Shown in pieces: positions 1 through 10,867 of a DNA stretch of 53,837 bases. The position numbers were made by a program, and so were the translations under genes. The notes beneath the pieces were generated by a model. That model ran no database searches, was not told where the DNA came from, and worked only from the letters and a program-made list of their open reading frames with translations. Source of the stretch: Tenericutes bacterium RIFOXYA12_FULL_35_10 (GTDB lineage Bacteria > Bacillota_I > Bacilli_A > Acholeplasmatales > Acholeplasmataceae); assembly GCA_001830045.1 (NCBI GenBank), contig MIDA01000030.1, positions 1-53,837 of the forward strand, written 5' to 3'. Numbering within the stretch: position 1 is the stretch's first letter; the number at the start of each line of letters is the position of its first letter.

Positions 1-108
1 CAAATAAATTTTGATTCATCGACAACTGAAGAAGTTGTATTAGCAATCAAAGATATAAAGACGACGATGATAGATTATATCATCGAAATAAATCAATTGA
101 ACAATTAG
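1..108 (+). CDS. C-terminal end of a truncated upstream protein, unknown function
   Basis: Open frame from window edge (QINFDSSTTEEVVLAIKDIKTTMIDYIIEINQLNN*) ending TAG at 108. Confidence 0.5.
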   Translation, partial: QINFDSSTTEEVVLAIKDIKTTMIDYIIEINQLNN

Positions 109-114
109 GTAACT

Positions 115-140
115 ATAGGGGAACATGCATGTTCCCCTAT
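115..140. terminator. 26-bp perfect inverted repeat, probable terminator of the upstream gene
   Basis: ATAGGGGAACATG/CATGTTCCCCTAT directly after the stop at 108 and before the response regulator; T-tract is weak. Confidence 0.6.
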
Positions 141-179
141 TCTTGAATTTAGGTTATAATATGATTAGGAAGTGGTAAA

Positions 180-863
180 TTGAATGTGTTAATCGTAGAG
201 GACTATAAAAAAATTAATGATTTACTCTATACGTTTGCTTCAAGAGATGGATATACTACATTTCAAACGTATGATGCAGAGACAGCAATTGAAGTATTAG
301 GTAAAGAAAAAATCGATGTTATCTTGTTGGATCTTATGTTGCCTAATATGCAGGGTGAAGCATTTATTTCACAAATAAGATCATTCAGTGATGTTTATAT
401 CATTGTTTTATCTGCTAAGATTGATGTTGAAAACAGAGTTGACGTTATATCCATCGGAGCTGATGATTACATGACAAAACCATTTTCTATCGATGAGGTA
501 GTGGCAAAGCTGAAAAATATCCAAAAGAGATTGGTTGTCAATCAACCCACACGTCTATCCTTTAATCACGCTCATTTGACATTGTTACCAATAAGTAGAG
601 AAGTTTATATAGATCACCAATTAATTACTTTAACAAAACATGAATATGAGATCTTATTATTACTCGCAAAGCATCCTAATATTGTTTACACTCGTGATAT
701 GATCATTGAAGAATGCTTCGATGATAGTGAGGCATATGATCGTGTAATCGATGTATTCATTAAAAATATAAGAAAAAAGTTAGACAATAAAGAAAGTGGT
801 TTGTCGTATATTAAAACTCATTACGGTATAGGTTATCAGTTTGGTGGTATTAAAGATGAATAG
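180..863 (+). CDS. OmpR/PhoB-family response regulator
   Basis: Receiver motifs (LIVEDY, DVILLDLMLP, GADDYMTKPF) and C-terminal winged helix; TTG start. Confidence 0.9.
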   Translation: MNVLIVEDYKKINDLLYTFASRDGYTTFQTYDAETAIEVLGKEKIDVILLDLMLPNMQGEAFISQIRSFSDVYIIVLSAKIDVENRVDVISIGADDYMTKPFSIDEVVAKLKNIQKRLVVNQPTRLSFNHAHLTLLPISREVYIDHQLITLTKHEYEILLLLAKHPNIVYTRDMIIEECFDDSEAYDRVIDVFIKNIRKKLDNKESGLSYIKTHYGIGYQFGGIKDE

Positions 864-2088
864 CATTAGGAAATTATTGATTTCCCAAATATTTAAATAT
901 ATTTTAGCAATTTTTTTGTCAATCATATTCTTGTTAAATATTGCGTTTTACATCTTTTCAAATATTCAGTATCAAAAGGAGATTGAAAGACAGTATGATG
1001 CACTAAATATCATGACAGCTCATTTATCTACTGAAGAAAATTATGAAACACTAGAAATATATTTAGAACATTACGCTCACATAAATGATGTTATAATCTA
1101 TTATAAAGATATGAATCAAAACACGATTTTTTCTAATGATGTTGATCAGATTTTAAGAAACGAAAAAGAAGTTATGTATGAAGGTACACCTGTCGGATAT
1201 CTTGCAGTGAGTTATCAAAATTCCACATTAGGACGTGAAATCACATACGGATTTATCGGTTTAAATTTCATTTCCATTACACTTTTTATCATAGGTGTTA
1301 ATGTGTTATTTAGATACTTGAAAAAAGAGAACCAACATATCATTTCAGATTTAGACAATTTGGAAAATCCAAACAAATCAATCAAGTATTTTGAAATAGC
1401 AAAACTTCAAAAAAAGCTAATTGAGAGTAGTGAACAAAAAGATAGACAAAAGAAGATTTATGAATCACATATAGGAAGTCTTGCTCACGACATTAAAACC
1501 CCATTGTCTGTTATTCAGATATATACTGAGTCGCTCAAAAATAGAAAACTTGAAGTTAATAATGAGATATTGTCTGATTTGCATGAGGAAGCTAAAAAAA
1601 TTGAAAATATAATTCCAAAGTTTATAAAAGGAAATTACATAGAGCTTCCCTATTTACAGGATATAACACTTTTTATATGTGATTATGTTGAAAGATACAG
1701 AGAAATATTTGAAACGAAGAAACTTAATGTTGTTACAAAATTAGAGCCGTTAAGTGTCAAAATATCTGACCTTGATTTAGGAAGATTGATTGAACATCTT
1801 TCTTTCAATGCATTTTATTACTCAGATGATGCATCTAATGTTTTTATTGTGACTTCAACAAAGCATCGACAATTAATTGTTGAAGATGAAGGTATTGGTA
1901 TGAATAAAGAAACTATTGAACATATTTTGGCTGGTCCATATCGTACAGAAAAAGCAATTAAAATGAATGAAAAAGGTAGTGGTATAGGCTATCAAATAAT
2001 TTTGGATATCATCGATAGAAACAATGCTAAAGTGGAAATAAAAAGTGAAGTGGATAAAGGAACAAAAGTTATTGTTAGCTTTAAATAG
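856..2088 (+). CDS. sensor histidine kinase
   Basis: Two N-terminal TM segments, H-box SLAHDIKTPLSV, ATPase motifs (DEGIGM, GSGIGYQI); ATG at 856 overlaps the RR stop; track start 841 is upstream of it. Confidence 0.88.
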   Translation: MNSIRKLLISQIFKYILAIFLSIIFLLNIAFYIFSNIQYQKEIERQYDALNIMTAHLSTEENYETLEIYLEHYAHINDVIIYYKDMNQNTIFSNDVDQILRNEKEVMYEGTPVGYLAVSYQNSTLGREITYGFIGLNFISITLFIIGVNVLFRYLKKENQHIISDLDNLENPNKSIKYFEIAKLQKKLIESSEQKDRQKKIYESHIGSLAHDIKTPLSVIQIYTESLKNRKLEVNNEILSDLHEEAKKIENIIPKFIKGNYIELPYLQDITLFICDYVERYREIFETKKLNVVTKLEPLSVKISDLDLGRLIEHLSFNAFYYSDDASNVFIVTSTKHRQLIVEDEGIGMNKETIEHILAGPYRTEKAIKMNEKGSGIGYQIILDIIDRNNAKVEIKSEVDKGTKVIVSFK

Positions 2089-2501
2089 TCGTATAGTCTA
2101 TTCTATTTTGTTTTCGTTTCATTTTATACAATAATTGAAATAGTAGGTTAGTAATTTAATATTCAATTTAAATGCAGTTAATGAGCATTTTTTTTACCCA
2201 AAGTAAACAATTTTATAATAAGTGTGTCTACTTTAATGACAGAGGTCCGGATTTTTACTCAATATACATGTAGAAGAAATCTCAGAGAAGATAATTAAAA
2301 ATAAAATTACATGAAACGAATAAGAATCCTTGTATAAACGGTTCATTTCTACATAAATCAAAATCATACCTTTAGGAAGCCAACTGAGTGGGCTTCTTTT
2401 TCTATTTTGTCTTATTTCAATAAGGCAGATCATAAATAATTATCATATTTTTACTCTAGCGGTGTTATAATTAAAACATGAAATTATCTAGGGGGGGAAT
2501 T

Positions 2502-3494
2502 ATGGATAAAATTAAACTGGTTTTGTTATTAGCTATCAGTTTTTTACTTTTTTCTTGTCAAAAAAAGCAAGACATTGTTCAATTTAAGGGAGATGCAGAA
2601 ATTACTATTGAAGTATTTCAAGTATATATCGATCCCAGAATTATGATGCCGGATGATTTTACCCTTTCTGCATCAGGAGTTGTCAATACTAGCGTGTTGG
2701 GTGTCTATGAAGTTAACTATGAAATTATGGATAATAATGGTGTTCTATACAAAGAAATGAAACGAGTAATCAATGTTGTTGATACAACGTCTCCATCAAT
2801 AACTCTTAAGGGTGAACCTCTTCTTTATTTTGGACTAGAAAAGTCTCTTTTTAGCCTATTTGAAATTACGGATAATTACTATCCAATCGAAGAATTATCA
2901 CTTCATTCCAATCTTAATGAAATAGCTTCTGAATATGTAGATGGATTTTATGAAATCACGGTAACCGCCGAAGATCCAAAAGGAAATACTGCAGAATACA
3001 CGTTTGAATTGGAAATGAAACATGATTTGTTTTATCTGATCGAGTATTTAGATCAGTCAACTGACGACTTTGATATTTATTCATATCGTGGTGATATTTA
3101 TTTTGAGGAACCAGTATATGATATTAGTTATGGCCATAATTTGTATGGCAATTTGACGGTATCAAAATCCGGGAAATTTAGATATTCTACATATTATTTT
3201 TTTGAGGGTGGAATCGCGCTTGTCTATTTAAGGGGTTCATTTGAAAACATGAGAGAAACTTATCTAACAGTAGATATTAAAACCGATAATTCAACGATTT
3301 ATTCAAGGGTAAGTGTCGAAAGTTTTGATGCTTTGGTTGATTATGGTGAACTACATAGTACCATGTATACATACACATATAACGGTGATTATGATCTGAA
3401 CCAAGCATTAGAGGTATTTAACGAGTATGCTTTGACTGGTATTAACGAGTTGAAATATTTTTATGAAGAATTATTAGGCTTAAGATTATCCTAA
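2502..3494 (+). CDS. secreted lipoprotein with Ig-like (DUF5011-type) domain
   Basis: Lipobox LLFSCQ; VNTSVLGVYEVNYEIMDNNG...VINVVDTTSP motif; likely start 2502 after GGGGGG purine-rich SD. Confidence 0.65.
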   Translation: MDKIKLVLLLAISFLLFSCQKKQDIVQFKGDAEITIEVFQVYIDPRIMMPDDFTLSASGVVNTSVLGVYEVNYEIMDNNGVLYKEMKRVINVVDTTSPSITLKGEPLLYFGLEKSLFSLFEITDNYYPIEELSLHSNLNEIASEYVDGFYEITVTAEDPKGNTAEYTFELEMKHDLFYLIEYLDQSTDDFDIYSYRGDIYFEEPVYDISYGHNLYGNLTVSKSGKFRYSTYYFFEGGIALVYLRGSFENMRETYLTVDIKTDNSTIYSRVSVESFDALVDYGELHSTMYTYTYNGDYDLNQALEVFNEYALTGINELKYFYEELLGLRLS

Positions 3495-3790
3495 AACCAT
3501 ATTCTGTAATTGATGAGATTTGATTTCAGTAAAACCTATGTTGGCGAGTATCTGAATGTGAGTAATTCATTTTCTTAAAAACACTATGTTTTATGATATA
3601 ACAATCACATAGTTTTGGATTACATCATTTCTACTTAAATGTAGTTATTTTTGTGGGGTTTTTAAGTTAGCATGTCCATTCACTATACATACAGTCATTG
3701 ATAGATATTGTAAAAGCAAGATTACAAACTTATTTCACAGATATTTGATACTAATGACGCATTGCTATATGGTGCGATAAAATCATAGAA

Positions 3791-3890
3791 GTATATGTAT
3801 AAACTTCAGAAACTGTTTTCGACACCATTTTTTGAATAATTTATTTTTGGAGAAAGGCTATTGAAGTTCAATGGCCTTTTATCTTATTTT
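3791..3890 (+). repeat. dispersed intergenic repeat, copy 1 (ends in terminator-like hairpin)
   Basis: gtatatgtataaacttc...ttttttgaataatttattttt...gaaaggctattgaagttcaatggccttttatctt; matches 5329-5428 and 13393-13494. Confidence 0.7.
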
Positions 3891-4129
3891 AAAGAAAAAT
3901 GATTGTTTGTTAATATGGTGCAAGGAAAATCATATTATGAACTTCTATGTTCAAAAAGGATGATTCAAATTTCTATTCCAATTTAAAAACTTCGATTACC
4001 AACCCTATATAACAAAAAAATCGAAAGATTGAGTATTTTATAAGATTTGTATATAAATTAATAAAAAGCAAAAGGTCTTTTTTGTTAACGTGATACAATA
4101 TAAGAGTAACAATTCTGTGAGGGGAAAAT

Positions 4130-5173
4130 ATGAAGACAATTAAAATTATGACACTAATTTTGCTTAATCTATTTTTACTTTTCGGGTGTTTTTCAACTGA
4201 AGAAAATCCAATAGAAATAGATTATGAATCTATTTTAGACACATTTTGGGAGAATTATTTGATTGAAGCGACATACCAAAACATTGAATCGTCCGATATG
4301 ATTGAAGAAATCAATATTTTGGGATATTACTACTATGTTAAAGATTTGGGTGATGACGCAACAAGATCTTATATTGGAGATGAGGGGATTTTATATAATT
4401 TACATGCAATTATCAAGTTCAAAGAAGGATCAAATCTAAAACCACAATACTATAACTATCAATGGATAAGTAGAACGCTCTATGGTCAGCAGTCTTTACA
4501 AGAAAGAATAAATCTAGAAATTATAGATGATGGAATTGATTTGACTGAATATATGAGTGTGTTGAAAAGTGATTCTCATAACTTTATTGAAAAATTTAAA
4601 TCTGAATTAATCGATGATATGACAGAAGAATCAAAACTAGAAACAAAGATATATAATGATACATACATGTATGAACAGATAAATCCCTACTTGTCTAATG
4701 TCAATAACATTATTGAGAGGGATAATATCATTTATCTTGTGAAAGAAGATAAAGCCATCGTAGCGAGATATAAAGAATCTGAGGAGTTTAATGAAGTTGT
4801 GATTCTTTCTGAGATTGATGGAATACCAGTGACTGAAATTTATCCCAAAGCATTCATGAATATCAAAATTGATGGTTTGATAATTCCAAGCACAATTGAA
4901 GTTATTGGTGAAGAAAGTTTTACTTATGCGACATGTATTGGAATCATTTTTGAGGATAATAGCCAACTGAAAGTGATTGGCAGAAGAGCTTTTTACGGTG
5001 CAGTATTTTTAGAAATCACGATTCCCATAAGTGTGGAAGAAATAGGAGAATCTGCTTTTGAAGTTACGAGAATCAATCGTATCAGAGTCGAAGCGATAGA
5101 GAAGCCGGATGGGTGGAGTGATTACTGGGTTGGGGATGATCAAGTTGTTATATGGGGATACAAAACAGAATGA
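4130..5173 (+). CDS. lipoprotein with BspA-like leucine-rich repeat region
   Basis: Lipobox LLFGCF; repeats such as VTEIYPKAFMNIKIDGLIIPSTIEVIGEESFTYA and LKVIGRRAFYGAVFLEITIPISVEEIGESAFE. Confidence 0.7.
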   Translation: MKTIKIMTLILLNLFLLFGCFSTEENPIEIDYESILDTFWENYLIEATYQNIESSDMIEEINILGYYYYVKDLGDDATRSYIGDEGILYNLHAIIKFKEGSNLKPQYYNYQWISRTLYGQQSLQERINLEIIDDGIDLTEYMSVLKSDSHNFIEKFKSELIDDMTEESKLETKIYNDTYMYEQINPYLSNVNNIIERDNIIYLVKEDKAIVARYKESEEFNEVVILSEIDGIPVTEIYPKAFMNIKIDGLIIPSTIEVIGEESFTYATCIGIIFEDNSQLKVIGRRAFYGAVFLEITIPISVEEIGESAFEVTRINRIRVEAIEKPDGWSDYWVGDDQVVIWGYKTE

Positions 5174-5328
5174 AAAATGGTTTTGATTCGAATTCTTTAA
5201 AAAGGTACTATTAGATTTGTGTACGTAATTATACAAAATATTCAGTCCAGTCCAATATAAAGATGGAAGTAAATCCTTATCATAAACTAAAATACATAGT
5301 GGCTCTATAAACGGATAAATGATTATTA

Positions 5329-5428
5329 GTATATGTATAAGCTTCGAGTTCTCTTTTCGGCATCTTTTTAGAATAACTTATTTTTTGAGAAAGGCTATTG
5401 ATCTTCAATTGCCTTTTGTTTTTCTTAT
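5329..5428 (+). repeat. dispersed intergenic repeat, copy 2
   Basis: gtatatgtataagcttcgag...tttttagaataacttattttttgagaaaggctattgatcttcaattgccttttgtttttctta. Confidence 0.7.
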
Positions 5429-5835
5429 ACATTCGAAATAGACGGATTTAATAACATTTAAAAAATCCAAAACATGAACTTCTAAGAAAAGGGAGGTTAG
5501 TCGAAATGGTTTGTCGTTCAAGGATATCAAGGGAATTTACTGTATAGATGCTTAGTATAATGTGTTTCTGAAAGTACCAAATTCCAACCCTTGTGTTACA
5601 TAAATGACTTAAAAGCATCACAACCTTACGAAGGGCTAAATACATCTTTTTAATTCAATGTTTAATCATCTCAGAATCCCAGTTAGTGGAATATGAGTTT
5701 AATATGAATTAGAACGATTTCTTACGTGACTAAAATATTCCAAAAACTATCCTCGAAGTCTTGACGTGACTAGTTTTGTATGATAAGATGATTACGAGGA
5801 TAAAAATAGAGATAAATTAGTCATGAGGTGATATT

Positions 5836-6885
5836 GTGAATAAACTCCCCTTTAATATAAATTTGAATGAAGTAGACATTTTAAAAGAGCTCAATACTGC
5901 AAATCATCATATAGGTGAGTTAAAAGGCATACTTAGATTACTTCCAAACCCTGGAATCGTTTTGAGTTTAATCAATCTCAGTGAGTCAAAAGACTCATCA
6001 GCTATAGAAAATATTATGACGACCTATGATGAAATATTCAAAGAGATTGTCTCAAAAACACCTACTTTTGGAAAACCTAAAGAAGTTATCAACTACAAGC
6101 ATGCATTAGATCGTGGATTATTAGTCATGAGACAAAAAGGATTTATAAGCACAAATATACTTATAGAAATTCAAAATGTCATCGAGCCGAATAAAGGTGG
6201 CATAAGAAAACTGCCTGGAACAGTCATCATTAACGATAAAACCAATGAAATTGTTCACAAACCTCCACAAAATGAAACAGAGATTCGTGAACTCATGCAT
6301 AATCTTGAGATATTCATCAATCAAAATAATGATTATGACCCACTGATTCAAATGGCTCTAATCCACTTCCAGTTTGAGAGTATTCATCCATTTTATGATG
6401 GCAATGGTAGAACAGGCAGAATACTAAATATTCTGTATCTAGTGTTAAAAGAAAAGTTATCTGAACCTATACTCTACTTAAGTAAATACATCATGGAAAA
6501 CAAGGCACAATATTATGCTCTTTTGAAAAAATGCAATGAAAACATAGATAACATTAAGGATTTTGTTTTGTACATTTTAAAAGGTATATCCGAAACTTCC
6601 AATAATACAATTAATCTCATATTAAGAATCAACCAATCGATAGAGTTAACAAAAGAAATGATTAAAAAAAGATTACCAGATATTTATCGTTATGAGATAG
6701 TCGAGCATTTGTTTTCTTACATGTATACCAAAAACGAGTTCTTTAGAGAAAACTTGAATATCACTAGAGCAACTGCAACTAAGTATCTAAAGCTTCTAGA
6801 AAAAGAAGGTTTCATTGTTTCTGAGCAATTAGGAAAAGAAGTTATATATAAAAATGTGCAATTGCTAAACCTCATTAAGGAATAA
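5836..6885 (+). CDS. Fic family protein (AMPylase-type) with C-terminal winged HTH
   Basis: Fic motif HPFYDGNGRTGR, N-terminal inhibitory-helix-like motif SSAIEN, C-terminal ITRATATKYLKLLEKEGFI; GTG start. Confidence 0.9.
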   Translation: MNKLPFNINLNEVDILKELNTANHHIGELKGILRLLPNPGIVLSLINLSESKDSSAIENIMTTYDEIFKEIVSKTPTFGKPKEVINYKHALDRGLLVMRQKGFISTNILIEIQNVIEPNKGGIRKLPGTVIINDKTNEIVHKPPQNETEIRELMHNLEIFINQNNDYDPLIQMALIHFQFESIHPFYDGNGRTGRILNILYLVLKEKLSEPILYLSKYIMENKAQYYALLKKCNENIDNIKDFVLYILKGISETSNNTINLILRINQSIELTKEMIKKRLPDIYRYEIVEHLFSYMYTKNEFFRENLNITRATATKYLKLLEKEGFIVSEQLGKEVIYKNVQLLNLIKE

Positions 6886-7035
6886 AATCATGAATAAATC
6901 AGAGAAGAAAATGGGTTATGGGTATTTGTTATTCACACATAACGTTGCTACAGAAACAAATGCCCCCAAATGAGATTTCAGTTTATAATTTATATGTTAT
7001 AATGAAGTAAATTGCAGTTTGGGGGTATTTATTAA

Positions 7036-10011
7036 ATGAAAAAAGTACTATTCATTACACTTTCATTTATTTTTCTTTTTACTTTATTCGGTTGCAAAGA
7101 CAAAAATGATGATACAACACCTCCTCAAATCCTATTCAGTTTTGAGGATTTTTATCAAGATTTTTTGATGTATGAAGAACATCTTAATGCGATTGTCCTT
7201 CAAAAAGAATCGCCACAAGAAACAAATCAAATTCGTACTCAAACCACTGATTTATCATCACTTGAAGAGTTTTTGGTCACGATAGAACGCGAGGATATTC
7301 TAGCTTCACATTATGCAAGCACCTTTGATAAAGTTCATGATGCTTACTACGAACAACTTATAACGACAAGAGATCTTGTCCAGACCATTAAAACAGCTAT
7401 TTCGGAATCTGAAGACATTGAGCTTAATCATGATTTTATCCCAGAAACATTATCAAATGCTAAGTTTAAATTTGTTAAATCTTCAGGGGGTTACATTCTT
7501 ATTGATGCGCTTATTGGCTCTGAGCATAGCTATTTAAAATTAAGTCTTCATGATGATCTTTTAGACTATCAACAGTTCAGCTATTATTATGATACTAATC
7601 AAGAATCTCTTGGAGAAGATTTTCACCTCAACTACAATTATTTTAAATTCTTAGAAAACAAAGATGCTGTCTACATTTTTCATAATGAAACCAGTTCTTA
7701 CTTAAGTTACATCAATATTGAATTAGATGAAGAATTTTCAATAGGTGTGGGTTCTGAATTTATCGAATCTGGAGATTCGGGGACTAAAGGATATACAATC
7801 TCACGCTTTGATCGACAAACCAATTCACAAGCCTATTTGGATATCGTAAATGATAAAATCGTTAGTGAAACCTACGATATCTTTGATGAATATGGTGGTG
7901 TATATCGTTATGATGATCATGATATCACGGATGGTAAGATTCAACTTCAAATCAATTTCGTTACTGCAACAGGATGGGACTATGTTGTTGCCAGTGATGC
8001 GAGCAATGAAGAGATTGATGCTGCAACAGGTGTGTTCTTAAATGATGGAACAAAGATTTATGATGAATGGTTTAACTACACATACACACCTACCTATGGT
8101 TTTTTAGGCCTTTGGATTGACTTAAGCAGCAAAGAGGATCTCACAGATGAACTGTTTTCTCTTAATCAATTTCAAATGAATCTCGATCATCCAAAAGCAA
8201 ACCTAGACTTTTTCAATCAAGTCGATTTAGATCATTTTTACGAAATTAAAGAAGAATTCCAAATTGAAAATTTGAATATGTTTGCAGAAGATTTAGATCA
8301 AGAACTCTACGAATACATTGATGAAGATATTAGACTTGCCCTAGAAGGAAAAAACAATCCAGATGTACCTTCAGTTCCACTAGGCGATGTGGAACCATAT
8401 TTGGAAAGAATGGCGTTATTTCAACAACACTTTGAAACTGCTCCAGAATATGTAGCTGAAGGATCTACTTTCCTTAGACTCAAAGATGGTGATGGACTTG
8501 TCGTATCGACAACCACTGTCACTGAATCCAGCATTTTTAGCTTAAATGATCTTTATTTTCGCCTTGTTCAACATAGTTCAGGCAAAGAATACAGTTATGA
8601 TATTGATGGCACAAAAGGAAAAATCGTTATTTTTGAAGCTGAAGGTCCGACTTTAAAGTACCGTGTTGCAAGTGATCAAGCGACCCAAGAAAACTTTATG
8701 GCTGCGTATAACGACGTTTTTGGTGAAGAAGAGAAAAATGTCATCAATCGTATTAAACAGATTAATGACACCACATTCGAACTTTATCTATTTGCAGATC
8801 ATTTTAAGGTGAGTGGTGTTTCCCTAGTCACCTTATATGAACAAATGGGTATTTCTGGATTATCAGGTCAAGAACTGATGATCAAGATTGAGTTTGCCGA
8901 AGATTTTAAGAGTTATGATCAAACCATGATCATTTCAGACCTATCAGTTAGCGTAGATGGTCAAAGCTATACGATTGAAACTAAAATTGAGTATTCAATA
9001 AGCATTAAAAAGCCCTTGAGATACATTTCACCATTGGATCAATTCTATTATGATTTCTATTTACCTAAGAATATAAATGATGTATTAATCGTTAAAGGAC
9101 TTCACAATGATCGTTATGTTTTAGATAAAGGAACACAATATCTTCATTTGTGGTTAACTCCGGGTGAGTACTCGGTTGATGTTTATGAAGATTATCTCGA
9201 TACTAGCGTCACCATTTTTGATGATAAAGGAAATGAACTTGTCAATGAAGATCGATTTACCGTAACAACTGAAGGTCTTATTATCGTTGAAATTACATCT
9301 TCAGTCAAGCAAAGCACCGATATCTATGTAAGAGCAAATCCATCGCCAAAATTTGTTGATTTCTATTTTGATGATGTGGATGGTACGCTCATAGAATCGG
9401 TAGATCCTGATGGCTACACATTTTATTACATTCATATTTCATCAGCAAGTCAAGACCGAATTCTCATTTTGGATCCTTACTTTTTGGATGATGTGTTAGA
9501 ATTTGAAAGTATGTCCATAGAATATAATCTTGAAGCATATAATATATTTGAATATTGCGATATCTATCCTAAAAGAGAAGATCAAAAAACATGTTATTTC
9601 TATCTGCCTAAAGATGTGGATATTGTTATGGAGTTGGATGCTAGTTATAGTGGTGAATTTGGAATTTCATATGTGTATTTGGATATCCCCTCTGAAACAG
9701 TTTTCGAAAGCTATATATGGAGTGATTTAGAAACAACCCCAATGATACTCTTAACTTCTGATCAACAGGAAACGCTTGTATCTTTTACAATTACTGAAGC
9801 GGGTTATTATGAACTTTCAATGAGTTATGAATATTTTGCACACTCATACCAGGATGCTACACTCTATGACCAAAGCGGAAACGTCCTCTCAGAGGATTGG
9901 GATCATCAAGTTTATTTCGATGTGGGTGAATATACCATAAATATCCATATCACCAATGAATTTGGGGAAGTAAATGTATTGTGTATTGCAAAAATGATCT
10001 TTCATGATTAA
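7036..10011 (+). CDS. large secreted lipoprotein, 991 aa, unknown function
   Basis: Lipobox LFTLFGCKDK; long acidic extracellular sequence. Confidence 0.7.
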   Translation: MKKVLFITLSFIFLFTLFGCKDKNDDTTPPQILFSFEDFYQDFLMYEEHLNAIVLQKESPQETNQIRTQTTDLSSLEEFLVTIEREDILASHYASTFDKVHDAYYEQLITTRDLVQTIKTAISESEDIELNHDFIPETLSNAKFKFVKSSGGYILIDALIGSEHSYLKLSLHDDLLDYQQFSYYYDTNQESLGEDFHLNYNYFKFLENKDAVYIFHNETSSYLSYINIELDEEFSIGVGSEFIESGDSGTKGYTISRFDRQTNSQAYLDIVNDKIVSETYDIFDEYGGVYRYDDHDITDGKIQLQINFVTATGWDYVVASDASNEEIDAATGVFLNDGTKIYDEWFNYTYTPTYGFLGLWIDLSSKEDLTDELFSLNQFQMNLDHPKANLDFFNQVDLDHFYEIKEEFQIENLNMFAEDLDQELYEYIDEDIRLALEGKNNPDVPSVPLGDVEPYLERMALFQQHFETAPEYVAEGSTFLRLKDGDGLVVSTTTVTESSIFSLNDLYFRLVQHSSGKEYSYDIDGTKGKIVIFEAEGPTLKYRVASDQATQENFMAAYNDVFGEEEKNVINRIKQINDTTFELYLFADHFKVSGVSLVTLYEQMGISGLSGQELMIKIEFAEDFKSYDQTMIISDLSVSVDGQSYTIETKIEYSISIKKPLRYISPLDQFYYDFYLPKNINDVLIVKGLHNDRYVLDKGTQYLHLWLTPGEYSVDVYEDYLDTSVTIFDDKGNELVNEDRFTVTTEGLIIVEITSSVKQSTDIYVRANPSPKFVDFYFDDVDGTLIESVDPDGYTFYYIHISSASQDRILILDPYFLDDVLEFESMSIEYNLEAYNIFEYCDIYPKREDQKTCYFYLPKDVDIVMELDASYSGEFGISYVYLDIPSETVFESYIWSDLETTPMILLTSDQQETLVSFTITEAGYYELSMSYEYFAHSYQDATLYDQSGNVLSEDWDHQVYFDVGEYTINIHITNEFGEVNVLCIAKMIFHD

Positions 10012-10063
10012 ACTTTGGGTTATCTTTTTTAATGACAGTTATTAAATATTTTGCTGTAGTAAA

Positions 10064-10090
10064 AAAGGTCATTGGATTTCAATGGCCTTT
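10064..10090. terminator. intrinsic terminator
   Basis: AAAGGTCATTG-GATTT-CAATGGCCTTTTATTTTTT, between convergent genes. Confidence 0.7.
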
Positions 10091-10119
10091 TATTTTTTAA
10101 TTATTCAATATGACTATCC

Positions 10120-10593
10120 TTATGCTAACCTTGGTTGCTGACTCAATTTTAATAAACCGATCATTACTCCTAAAATTGAAAGACCTGCAGCAATAATTAG
10201 TCCTATGCCATATGTCCATTCAACATCAATTTCATTCACGTTACCTAAAATGGTGACGGTTACTGTTGTAAACTCTGGAATCAATAAAATAAGTATTGCA
10301 GAGACGACAAATAGAATCGTTGAGATCAGGTACCCCTTTTTTAAATATAAAGGAATAAGTCCGCCAATGAGTGGTAAAACAAATGCTAATAAAACGAGAG
10401 GATTAAATGCGATCTCACCACTCGCCCATGGACCAAGGTTTGCAAATTCGTTTCCAAAAGCAACTTCTAATCCTGTAAATGATGAATCAGAATCCTTAAG
10501 CACTAAAACAGTAAGCATAATCATCAATGATGCGAGAAGACCAACAAAAGCATTGATGATTTTTAAATCATACTTTTGAATTTTTTTCATCAC
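10120..10593 (-). CDS. integral membrane protein, unknown function
   Basis: Four hydrophobic segments; SD not checked in detail. Confidence 0.6.
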   Translation of the reverse strand: MMKKIQKYDLKIINAFVGLLASLMIMLTVLVLKDSDSSFTGLEVAFGNEFANLGPWASGEIAFNPLVLLAFVLPLIGGLIPLYLKKGYLISTILFVVSAILILLIPEFTTVTVTILGNVNEIDVEWTYGIGLIIAAGLSILGVMIGLLKLSQQPRLA

Positions 10594-10845
10594 TTATCGT
10601 CTTGATAATGAATTAAAGACTGCAATTAAGAGTGCAGCTCCTCCAACAGAAACGAGTAATCCCGTTAAAGTAAAAGCATTCACATTACCAAATCCTAAGA
10701 TATCCATTAACCACATACCAAGTGCTGAACCGACAAGACCAAAGACGATATTAGCAATAAGTCCCATACGATGATTCTTCTTCATAACGATGCTTGCTAG
10801 CCAACCAACGAGAGCACCAAATAATAACCACAGTAAAATATACAT
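10594..10845 (-). CDS. GlsB/YeaQ/YmgE-family (transglycosylase-associated) membrane protein
   Basis: LLFGALVGWLASIVMKK...GLIANIVFGLVGSALGMWL. Confidence 0.8.
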   Translation of the reverse strand: MYILLWLLFGALVGWLASIVMKKNHRMGLIANIVFGLVGSALGMWLMDILGFGNVNAFTLTGLLVSVGGAALLIAVFNSLSRR

Positions 10846-10867
10846 TATTTATTCCTCCTATATAACC

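Noticed and set aside
2233-2433. Short minus ORF upstream of the Ig-domain lipoprotein
   Set aside because: Overlaps a terminator-like hairpin (GAAGCCcaactgagtGGGCTTC) and lacks protein-like features
4637-4966. Minus-strand ORFs antisense to real genes (also 5009-5236, 6121-6351, 11370-11666, 29937-30332, 36028-36405, 40394-40750, 44177-44527, 50048-50380)
   Set aside because: Fully overlap strong coding genes on the other strand, have no recognisable motifs and low-complexity composition
5448-5645. 66-codon minus ORF in the intergenic region
   Set aside because: No SD, no motif, lies in apparently decayed non-coding sequence
7850-8041. Small plus-frame ORFs within the 991-aa lipoprotein (also 9530-9730)
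   Set aside because: Out-of-frame shadows of a convincing longer ORF
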